Assembly: GCA_947471505.1 (NCBI GenBank)
Contig: CANIWM010000048.1
Location: 1 to 47,875 of the forward strand
Length of the DNA stretch: 47,875 nucleotides
Reading direction: 5' to 3'
From: Chthoniobacteraceae bacterium
GTDB lineage: Bacteria; Verrucomicrobiota; Verrucomicrobiia; Chthoniobacterales; Chthoniobacteraceae
Both the position numbers and the translations under genes were made by a program. A model generated the notes under the pieces. The model was not told where the DNA came from, did not search any database, and saw nothing but the letters and a program-made list of their open reading frames with translations. Shown here one piece after another: positions 16,622 through 26,600 of this stretch (positions are counted from its first letter, which is position 1; the number at the start of each line of letters is the position of its first letter).

Positions 16622-19600
16622 ATGAAGTTTCTCGATAGATTTAAGCGCAAGGCGCCGACGGAGCCGCCGTTGCCTGAGCAAAAACGGACTCAGGAACAAA
16701 AAAAAGCTGCGGAGACGCCCGCTGCGAACAAACCCGAAGGAAAGGGACCTGGGAAGTTTGTCCCTGCTCCGGCGCCAGCGCCGAAAAAGCCCACTACGAG
16801 TGAGAACGACCTGCGTCTCGAACTCGGCGATTTTCTTCACCGTATTCCGGCCCATCTCCTTTTGCCCGGGCCGCATGATTTAAAATCAGAGTTGCGCTTC
16901 GACATAGGCGATCTTTCCGACCGTATCGCTAAGGGGCAGACGACAGTCGCGCTGGCCGAGATTTACCGGCGTGTGCCCACGATTTTCCGAGGCGAAATCC
17001 TCGATAGCGACAATATCGAAATCCGCTTCCCGTGGCAGAAGCTCGCAAAACTCGTGAACCTCGCGAAACCCATTGGCCAGCAATCCGATGCGGCGACGGC
17101 CAGCCCGATGCCTGCGCTCGCGGAGAAGCTGCGTTCCACGAAAAAGGCGGTTCGAGCCATAAAGACGGGTGAGTCAGCCGACGAAGCGGGACAGACTCTG
17201 CAGGCGGCGACGCCACCTGTGCTACCAGGGCGTAACCCCGGGGCAAAGCCGGCAACTTGGTTTAGCAAGTCCACCATTGAGGCTGCCCCGGTCGCTCCCG
17301 TGGAACCCCCGGTCGCGACTGGGAACTCTGGTGATATGTCGGCGGTCACCTCCGCACCGCTCACTCTAAAGCTGCAGACTCCCCCGTCCGATCCAGCGCC
17401 CGAGCCAGCCGACGCGAAGCCTTTGGAGCCAGAGGCGGGGCCCAACATCGCCGAGGACATGCGCTTTACCGACCTGCCTCAGGAAACGCAGCGGCGGTTT
17501 GTGACAATGAAGGGTGAATACGAACGCCAAATCGCCGAGATACAGGCTCAGCGAAAAAGCATCACCGAGGCGAAGGACCGGGCGAACGAGGAGATTGAGA
17601 GCCTCAAAAAGGAACTCGACCGGAACCTTAACCTGCTCGCTAAAGAGCAGACTGCCAGCTCGATCGGGCATGATCTTGTCCAGCACCACCAAAAGGAACG
17701 CGAGGAGTTGCTGGCGCAAATCGATGCGCTTAAAGCCCAAATCGCAGCATCCCCCGCATCGTCCACGCAGGACAGCGCCGACAAAGACGAGCAGCTCGCA
17801 TCTCTAACCAGCGAAAGGGATGCGCTCCTCCAGCAGAAGGCCTATCTTTCTTCGCAACTCGCCGAGATGACGAATCGTCGCGGTGCGCCGTCAGGTGGTG
17901 CCACTTCCACCCAGTCGCAGAGGCAGGTGGATGAGTTGCAACGACGCATCGCGCTCCTTGAAAGTGCGCAAAAAGAGGCTGCGCACGAGCTACAGCGCGA
18001 AAAAGAAGCCAAGGGGAAAATCGAGAAACTCCTCGCAACCGCCGATCGTCTTCAGCAGGAGAGCGCCCTGCACATGGATGAGATAAAGGGCGAAATGCGG
18101 AAGGATGTAGAGGCAGCGTTTCGCAAGAACATCAAAGATCTCGAAGACCAGCTCGCCGCTGCTCGCAGCGTGGCTCACCAGCCCACGGTGGCACCAGCGC
18201 TGGAGCCCACCGAATCCTCGTGGCAATCGGAGGCTCTTGTGCAGATGGAGGCCGACATCGAAAGCTATCGTGAGCGCATGAAGGTGCTCATCCGCGAGCG
18301 CGATGAAGCACGAGATGCAGCGCTCTCGCAAGTCGAAGCAATTTCCAACGACGAAATCCTCTCGCTCAAACAAGCGGTTGACGAGGCAAAGGCTGACGCT
18401 GAAAGCAAGCGTGCAGAACTCGAGGAACTCCGCAACAACAGCGCCGCCGAATTGGAAGGCTCCCGCAGTTGCATCTCGGACCTACAGGTGGAACTCGCGG
18501 CAGCTTTGGAGGCAGCGCAAACGAGCGAGCCCGTTTCTGCGCTAGATACGCCTGAGTTCGCTCAACTGCGTGCCGACTACGAACATGCGAATTCGCTGCT
18601 CGCAGAGATTCGTCGTGAACTCGCCGAGCAGGTATCCAATCAACAGCAGCTTTCCGCCGAAAAAGATGCTCGCATTCGTGAGCTTACCGAATCGCTAGAG
18701 AGCAGCCGGAACGCAGCCTCCAACCCACAGGAGTTCCCGGATTTCAGCGTCGAAGTCGAAAACCTGCGCGCTCGACAAAACGAAGAACGGCAGCAGTTTG
18801 AAGTCGAACGCAAGGGGCTCATCGAAGAGCGATCCAAAGCCGCTTCGGGACTCCAAGAACTCAGCCAGAGCCTCCAGCAGCAACTACAGGAAATCATCGA
18901 AGAACGCGACCAGCTCAAAGCAAAACTCGCCGACCTCGCCGCCGACATGGAGGCCGAATCGCAAGCGCACGAGGATCTCCTCACGACTCTCGACAAAGAC
19001 CACACTTCCGTCGTTCAAGCCAAGGAACAGCTTGCTCGCCAGCTTGCTGCTGCCGAAGAGGCTAGGCATGAACTCGAGCAGCTACGGGGGCAGTACGACC
19101 CTGGACTCCAAGCCGAGAACGCCCGACTGCGCGCTGAACTCGACGAAGCGCGCCGGGTGCGCGACGAAGTCCAGCAAGCACTCGATACGCGCACGGCAGC
19201 GCTTCACGAAAACGAAGCATCGCTCACCGCCATCACTCGCGATCATCAAGAGATTTCCGCACGGCTTCAGGAGTTTGAGCACCTGCGCAATTCAGCCGAG
19301 AGCGAATCGAACCAAAAAATTCAGGAGTTGCAGAGCGAAAGCAACCGACTCGCAGCTCGCCTTGCCGAAACAGAAGCGAGCCTCGCGCAGATCTCCGGTG
19401 AGCGGCACGACTTGGCGACCAATCTTGCCGCGATGGAGCAAAATGCCTCGCTCGAAGAAAAAGTCGCAAATTTAGAACGCACATCCGCCGCCGCCCTCGA
19501 AGCCGAGCGCGCCGCCTTTGCTGAGCGTCTCTCCGCCGCCGAGCAAGAACGGAACACACTCCAAAGCAGCCTCCACGAGGTCGCCACCTACGAGCACGCC

Positions 19601-20608
19601 ATCGCCGCGCTCCGCACAGAACGCGAAAACGCAGTCGCAGCACTCGCCGCAGCCGAACGCATTCACGCAAGCGCACTCGCCGAAGTTGAGCAGCGCTACC
19701 GCGACGGGCTCTCCGGCCCAGCTCGCGAGATGGAGCAGCTCCGAGTCGGTGCCGAGACGCTCCGCGCAGAACTCACCGTAGCTCGCAAGATGCAAGGCGA
19801 AGTCATGAACCTTCTCGAGAAGGAAAGGGAGCAATTCACCGCCGCCAAAGCCGAATGGGCGCGCAAGATCGAATCCGTCGATGAAGCTCGCCGCCAAATC
19901 GGCACCCGCCTCGACGATCGAGAACAAGCCATCCGCCTTCTCCAAGAAAAGCTCGGGCAAACCGACCATGTGCAAGACCGCCACAAAGCGGACCTCGCCG
20001 ACCTTCGCCAAGCCATCGACGCCGCCCGCCGCGAGAATGAGCAACTCGGAGCTCGCGCCGCCGCAAGCGAGCAACAATTGCGCGATGAAATCGCATCCCT
20101 CACTCAGAAGATGGAACAGCTCATCGGCGAGAAGCATCAACTCAACGCCCGGATGGAACAGCTCGACGCAGCTCAACGCGAGCAGTTGGAACTCGCTGCT
20201 GTAGAAACTCGCAATGCTCACGCAGCCCGCGAGGAAGTCGCCGCCGAACTCGAAGCTGAGCGCACCCGCCGCCAAGGCGACATCGCCGTCGCACTGCGCG
20301 ACCGCGACGAAGCCCTCCGCGCCGCCGGGCAGGAACTCACCCGCATCGAGCAAGAGCTCGCCCGCACTCGCGACCAACGCGATATTTTTAAGCGTGAGAA
20401 AGACGATCTTGCCCGTCGCGTCTCCCAAGTCACCGAGCAGCAAAAGCGAATGCTCGACGACATCGCCACCGGGCTAGGTCACACGCCTCCAAGCGCGCCG
20501 CGCCCCGTAACGCCGAGCGTGATCGAAGTGCCTGCCGAAGAGGGCAATATCCATCTCCAGCGCGTCCGGCCCGTCCCTATCCGTCCTCCGCAGGTGAAGA
20601 TTCTGTAG
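16622..20608 (+). CDS. Large coiled-coil protein, unknown function
   Basis: A 1328-aa protein. Residues 1-55 are basic and Lys/Pro/Ala-rich. Residues about 59-160 form a compact conserved-looking segment (LELGDFLHRIPAHLL, FDIGDLSDRIAKGQTTVAL, IEIRFPWQKL). After a Pro/Ala linker (about 165-285), about 1000 residues (286-1285) are almost unbroken Glu/Gln/Ala/Leu/Arg heptad sequence, i.e. a very long coiled coil. The tail is short and Pro/Val-rich. There is no signal peptide or membrane helix, so it is probably cytoplasmic, perhaps a structural or scaffold filament. SMC-like ATPase motifs are absent. The stop lies 4 bp from the convergent gene's stop. Confidence 0.85.
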   Translation: MKFLDRFKRKAPTEPPLPEQKRTQEQKKAAETPAANKPEGKGPGKFVPAPAPAPKKPTTSENDLRLELGDFLHRIPAHLLLPGPHDLKSELRFDIGDLSDRIAKGQTTVALAEIYRRVPTIFRGEILDSDNIEIRFPWQKLAKLVNLAKPIGQQSDAATASPMPALAEKLRSTKKAVRAIKTGESADEAGQTLQAATPPVLPGRNPGAKPATWFSKSTIEAAPVAPVEPPVATGNSGDMSAVTSAPLTLKLQTPPSDPAPEPADAKPLEPEAGPNIAEDMRFTDLPQETQRRFVTMKGEYERQIAEIQAQRKSITEAKDRANEEIESLKKELDRNLNLLAKEQTASSIGHDLVQHHQKEREELLAQIDALKAQIAASPASSTQDSADKDEQLASLTSERDALLQQKAYLSSQLAEMTNRRGAPSGGATSTQSQRQVDELQRRIALLESAQKEAAHELQREKEAKGKIEKLLATADRLQQESALHMDEIKGEMRKDVEAAFRKNIKDLEDQLAAARSVAHQPTVAPALEPTESSWQSEALVQMEADIESYRERMKVLIRERDEARDAALSQVEAISNDEILSLKQAVDEAKADAESKRAELEELRNNSAAELEGSRSCISDLQVELAAALEAAQTSEPVSALDTPEFAQLRADYEHANSLLAEIRRELAEQVSNQQQLSAEKDARIRELTESLESSRNAASNPQEFPDFSVEVENLRARQNEERQQFEVERKGLIEERSKAASGLQELSQSLQQQLQEIIEERDQLKAKLADLAADMEAESQAHEDLLTTLDKDHTSVVQAKEQLARQLAAAEEARHELEQLRGQYDPGLQAENARLRAELDEARRVRDEVQQALDTRTAALHENEASLTAITRDHQEISARLQEFEHLRNSAESESNQKIQELQSESNRLAARLAETEASLAQISGERHDLATNLAAMEQNASLEEKVANLERTSAAALEAERAAFAERLSAAEQERNTLQSSLHEVATYEHAIAALRTERENAVAALAAAERIHASALAEVEQRYRDGLSGPAREMEQLRVGAETLRAELTVARKMQGEVMNLLEKEREQFTAAKAEWARKIESVDEARRQIGTRLDDREQAIRLLQEKLGQTDHVQDRHKADLADLRQAIDAARRENEQLGARAAASEQQLRDEIASLTQKMEQLIGEKHQLNARMEQLDAAQREQLELAAVETRNAHAAREEVAAELEAERTRRQGDIAVALRDRDEALRAAGQELTRIEQELARTRDQRDIFKREKDDLARRVSQVTEQQKRMLDDIATGLGHTPPSAPRPVTPSVIEVPAEEGNIHLQRVRPVPIRPPQVKIL

Positions 20609-20612
20609 GTCG

Positions 20613-23600
20613 CTACGCCCGCTTAAATCCACGCATTGAGAGCGCCGCGAGCGCCATCAGCAGGCCCGTAAGAGCGAGTGTGGAGAAGCGGGCGAACCAT
20701 GAGGCGGTGCCGCGCGTTTTGGCTTCGATGCCGATTTGCAGGTCGGCTTGCGTGTCCACGGCGACGGAGCGGCTGAAGGTGAGCAGGCGGCCTTGCTCGG
20801 GGATGTTGGCCTGTATGACGGCGGGCGCGGAGACGGCGGCGTCTTGCTGCTGGATGAGGCGCTCGGCGAGCTTGGTATAAGCGGCATTGTCGTCGGCGCT
20901 GTTCCGATCAATCAGCGTCTTGGCTTCCTGCTGGCTGTAAGTGTTATCGCGATTTTCGGCGGCGCGGAGTTTGCCGGTGATAGCGTCGGCTTCGCCAGTC
21001 ACAGCCCCCTTTTGCACGTTGAGGCCGACGATGGCTTGCTGGAGCTTGAGGTTGTGGAGTTGCACGCGGGCGTCTTCGTTGAACGCTTGGTCGTGCTGGC
21101 TGAGGTTGAACGCATTTCCAAACGCTGCTCGCGCTTGTTGGGTGTTGCCTTGTTCGAGGGCTTTGTTGCCGAGCACGAGTTGTTGCTCGGCGGCTTTCGT
21201 CTTCTCCTTCTGCTGGCTCACTTCGCTGCTGAGGTAGCTCTGCACATCTATGGTCTGTGCGCGCTGGACGACTCGCTCTTCCTGCATTTGCAGCGTGCCG
21301 GTCCATTTGAAAACGTTCCACTTTTCGTTGAGATAGACGTTCCAGACGATGTTCTCCAGCGGCAGGTCGAACTTCGGCGCGAGGAGTTTCAAGTCGTCGG
21401 GTTTGCCGACTTGGCTGCTGTAAAAGAGCGTCACAGGGATCGCTTCGCCGCTCTTCGATTGCTGCTCCAATGGGATCAAAATCTGGTCCTTTTCCCGCCA
21501 AGGCCACACGCCGTTGCGGTTCACGTAGGCGAACCAAAAGGTCGCGTCTTTCGGCAGGGTCACGGCGAGGAGCCGCTTGTCGCCGGGCAGCATTTCCATG
21601 CGGACTTCGGTGAGCATCGCGCCGCTGTCGGCGATGACGGATTTGAGCGTGATGCTGTTCACCCGCGCAGGCAGGAGCTTCGTGGCCTCGTAGCGCTGGA
21701 GCGAAAAGGGGAGCACGAATGCGGGCTCCACGAGCCGGTAGGTAAAGCTCGCCGACGCTGCCGCGAGGTCTTGCAGCAATGCGCGCGGGATGCTCTGCCA
21801 CTCGGCTGGCTGGAGCGCGGGCGGCACTGCGGTGGCGCGGAGTTGGAGCCGCCCGGACGATTGCACGGTGACGAAGCCTCCCTGCTTATTCACGTCTGCC
21901 ACTTGCACGCCGACGATGCTCGTCTCCGCTGATTGTGGGGCGAGGGGCGTCTGGTAGGTCGCTTGCAGAAAGTATGCGCCGATGACGCGGCGGTGCAGCT
22001 TCACTTCCCACACGCCGTCTTTTCCCAGCAGGAAATCGGCGACCTGATCGCCAGTGAACTTCACGCTTTCCGCGCCTGCGGGCAGCGTCACGCGGAAGGA
22101 CTTCAGTCCGGTGTTCTCGATCTGATACTGGAGGTTCGCGGTCACTTTCACCTGCGCTTCGCCGATGAGCGCGTGCTGGAGGCTGGTGACTTGCACCCAC
22201 GCATCCACTTGCTCGACATCGAGCGCGAGGCTCCACGGCGTCTGCAATACGCGGAAGGCCAGGACGCCCTTTTGCTTGATGCCGGACTTCTGCGGATCGA
22301 GCTGCGTGACGCCTTCGCGCTTCGCGACTTGCAGGCGCATCCCTTGCTCGGGCACGACGACGAATGTGCCGCGTTGTTTCGATGCTTCGCGGAAGACGAG
22401 CTGCGGAGTCGGCCACGCTTTCACCGCTTTCATGCCGGGGCCGGTGAGCGAGATGGCGAACTGCTGCGCGCCCTCGGTGCGCCCGTTGAGGTGCATGGTG
22501 ATGATGCGCGCGTCGCCCGCCTTCGCCTCCGTCCAGTGGCTCACAGCCTTGCCCGCGATGGATTCCACATCCATCCCGGCGGGCAGCGCGAAGCTCAGTT
22601 TGAAAATGCCCGCGCGGGTGATTTCGACGTTCGCATTGATGGCGAGTAGCGTGCGGTCTTCGCCGAGCGAGAGCGTGTCCTGCGACTCCACGCGCACGTC
22701 CGGCTCGACGGCGGTGGCTTTCAAAATGGCGGTCGCTTTCACGTCGGAGTATCGGAACGAGCGCCGCACGGTGAGGCCGGGAATCTGGCTGGCCAGCGCG
22801 GTCGCGAGGTTGCCGGGGAAGTCTTCCAAATTGATCGCGGTGAGGGTCTGGGAGGCGACATCGTCGAGCTGCACTTCGTTGCCCGTGGCAAAGCCCACCA
22901 TGCCGATTTGCGTCGCCGCGCCGTCGAGCGCAATGAGCCCGACGCTTTGCGTGACGGGCAGCGGCCCGGTGGCGACTTGAGAGCGGATGAGCAGCGCAAA
23001 CGCCCGCGACTGCGCTGGCGCGATGCCGACGCGGAGCTTGCCGGTGTCGGGGTCGAAGCGCCATTGCGAGACGATGCCGACGGCCACTTTGTTGTCCTTC
23101 GCGGGGACGAGTGTGATGGGATCGATCACGTCTGTGATGGTCGCGCCTTTCGGCACGGAGAGGACGAGTTCTGCCAGTTCACCCTGCTCAGGCCGGACGG
23201 TCACATGATGCAGCCCTTCCACCGCGCCCGCCGTGGGCACGTAGAGCTGTGTCAACTCGGTGTGAAACTTGGCCTTCTCCCGCGAGATGTCGCGGCTGCG
23301 CGGCTTCCAGGCGATCCAAGCGTCGTTCGCCGGAGCCAAGACAAGCGTGGCGACGGTGTCCTTCTCGGGCCGAGTGCGGCTGACGGAAACGGCGTGTGGC
23401 GAGGACACGTCCACGTCGAGTTTGGCCAGCGTGAGCGTGAGGGAGTTCACGAGTCCGAACTGCGTGGGCAGCGTGAAGCCGCTCGCGCCGTCCCTCTTCG
23501 TCACTGCGATCTGATACGACAGCTCGACATCGAACGTGCCGGATTCCAGCGCGAGCAAATGTTGCGCGCGTTTCTTATCCGCAGTCGCGACGATGAGCTT

Positions 23601-26600
23601 CAGCGAGGCTTCGGGCATGGTGGCCTTTGTCAGAACGGCGGGGTCGAAGAGCAGCGGGAGACGCTGCCCTTTCTCCGCCTGCCAATGAATCTTCACCGTC
23701 GCCAGCGCGAACTTCTCATCCACACGAATCGTCTGCACGACAGTCTCGGCGACCGGCGCATCCTTCGGCAGTTCTTGCGCATTGCCAAACGCAACGAGCC
23801 CACAGACGAGCAGCGCGGCGACCGCGGTGCGGCGCAGCGAGCGGAGCGCGGGGATGGCGATGTGCAGCACGGCGAAGAATCCGATGACCGCAAAGAACCG
23901 GCCCGCGCCGTCCTCGGAGCGAAGCGCCGCCCACGCCAGCAAGAGCCAACCGAGCAAGAGGAACTCGCGCCGCGATTTAATCCACGAGTAAAGCCACGCG
24001 ACGACTGCAAGTAGCACGAGCCAGCCGCCGCCAAAGAAACTCTGCGGCGATTCTTCCACGGGGACGTTCGAGATTTCCGCCGTGAGCGCGCTGCCGGGCT
24101 GCTGCACGGGCGCGAGGAAGGCGACGGTGCTCGGCGCAGACTGGCGCTGATGATGCGATATATCCGCGAGGACGAAGAGCGCGTAGCACGCGATGAGGAA
24201 TGAGATGCAGCCGAGCGCCAGCCCTGTCGAGTAGCGCGCGGAGAACTTCGGAGCGCCCTTTGCCTTGCGCCAGGTGAAGATGGCCATGACGAGCAGAAAG
24301 AACACGCCGAAGAGCGCTGTCGTCGCCCGCGCACGGTCGTTCTCCAGCACCCGCGCGAGCATCGCGAACCCGGACGCATCCGTGAGGCCGCCGACGGGGG
24401 CCAGCGTGCCGCCGCGATACGTGAGGCGCTGCGCGGTGTCGGGCTCCAGCTTCCAGTCGGCGAGCATCACGGGGGCGCTCACGGTGGGCGTGGCGATGCT
24501 GAGATTGCGCGGGTCTTTGGCTCGCGAGGCAAACTTCAGTTTGATGGTGAGCACGGCGTTCGGGTCGGCTTGTTGTGGGAGCGGGATGAGGTTCGCGTTC
24601 GCATCGGTGACGGGCACGACGTTCGCGTCGTTCACCGTCGTGGACCAAAGCTGCGTGTCGGGCGGGAGCGAGACGCGGAAGTGCGAGTTGCCGCGATTTT
24701 TCACGAAGTAGTGCGCGTCGGTGACGGCCTGACCTTCCTTGGAAATGTGCGTGGTGAGCGAGGCGCGGTCCACGACTTGCCGGATGGAATCGCCCTGCGC
24801 CAGCGGACTCAGCTCCAGCTTCAAATCAAATGGCCGTGCAGCGTAGCGGTAGGCGGCGAGGATGGGTGCGTCGAAAAAGAGGCGGTATTCCGGCGGCACT
24901 TCGCCGGTCTCCAGCGGGAGCAATCCGGGCGAGACGGTGACGGGCTTCACGAGGAACTGATACGCGCTGATGACGAGCGTGTGGCCTTGCTCCGACTGCG
25001 CATCGAGCGGGCGCGCGCCGGTGAATGCCAGCGTGTCGCCCTGCGATTTGAACGGGCGCTCATACGTGGCGAGCAGCGTGTATGCGCCGCTCACGGGTGT
25101 GTGGAGCTGCACAAGAAATCCGCCGTCCGTCTTCTTCCAACTGCGGATGTCTTTGCCGACGAACTCGACATTAAAATACTCATCGGACAGCTCGACCTTG
25201 AACGCCGCAATCGGCGAGCCGGAGATGACGTAGTTCAGCACGCTGCTGCCATACGCGATGCCTTCGCCGATGGAGAAAAGGTGGAGCGCATCGGCTTGGA
25301 TGGACTGCGGGAGGCGCTCCACATTCAGCGTCGCGGCCCACGCGGGCTCGCTGAGGCGGAACGCAACTTGGATGCCTTGGATTTTGCGGGGGAAGAACGC
25401 TGTCGCCACTTCCGTGAGCGCCTGCGTGCGTCCGGCAGTGAGGCGGAACCCCGCATCGGCAGAGGCTGCGATGTGTCCGCGTGTGGACTTCGCCTTAACG
25501 ACTTCCACGCGAGGCAGCACCCACTCGGCGGCTCCGAGTGCGGCGTTGCGCTCGATGCGGAGTTGCACGATTTGCCGACCCGAGACGGGCTGGCCATAGA
25601 CGATGCCGATCTCCGATTCCGTGTCGGCATCGCGCTGGAAGTGGTCCACCATTCCCGCCGCCGTGAGCTTGGCGATGACGTAGCCTTTCGGCACGCGCAG
25701 GAGCAGTTCGCGGAGTGGGGCTTCGCGAATATCGAGTTCGAGTTCGGCGTCCACGCTCAGTTCGTTTTCGCCGTGATGATACACGAGGATTTCGGACACG
25801 GTGAGTTCTGGGAGGATTTGGTCTGCGCCGATGCGGAGGGCAAACTCTGCGCCGGAGAAGCGGTAGGCGAACCGCTGGGAGCTGTTCGTCGGGAAGACGG
25901 CTTTCGTGCGGTCTGTCTCGGGGAATTGTTCGGGCGAAACTTGGGATAGCCCTTTGGATTGCACGACTTCCAGCCGCACCGCGCCCGCATTCACGATGCG
26001 AAAGTAGCCGGAGAAGCGCGTGGCATTCTCGGGCCGAAGTTCCATCGCATCCACGGTCTGCGGGAATGCGCCGACGGGCGTTTGCGTCTTCACTTGGAGG
26101 GTGAAGGAGTCCTTCTGTGGTTGGTTAAAAGTGACGGTGAGTTTGCGCTCGTTGGGGTTTGCGCCGGGCTCGACTTTTTGGCCGAGGACGTGGTCGCCGA
26201 CGACGCTGGTCAGCTCGCCCGCGCCGCGCAGGAGGATGACGACGCTGGAGAGTTCGCCTTGCATCACGCGGTAGTCGAGCAGCGCCGTTTGCCGCATGAT
26301 TCCTGGGCCGACGCTGATTTGCGTGAGCATCTCGGCTGCGTAGAAAAGGCGGCCTTCGGCTTCGGGCGGCGCGGTTTTCCACGAGAGCTTCACGCTGCCA
26401 TCGGGTGGGAGGAAGCTCTGGAAGTTTTCGCCGACGCGCTCAGGCCGCGCGGCGCCGGCGAAGTCGAATTGCGTGTCGGCTGCGAGCCCTTGCAGCGCGA
26501 TGGGCTGGAGCGCGCTCGGTGCGACGCGGAAGTTCACGGAGTTCCACGGGCCATTCTGATTCACGGCGGCGTTGAACTTAAACGACACGGGATACTCGCC

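Noticed and set aside
22908-24014. Long plus-strand frames of 240-460 codons inside the giant gene
   Set aside because: They are antisense frames caused by high GC at third positions, with His/Arg/Asp-rich composition and no domain signals.
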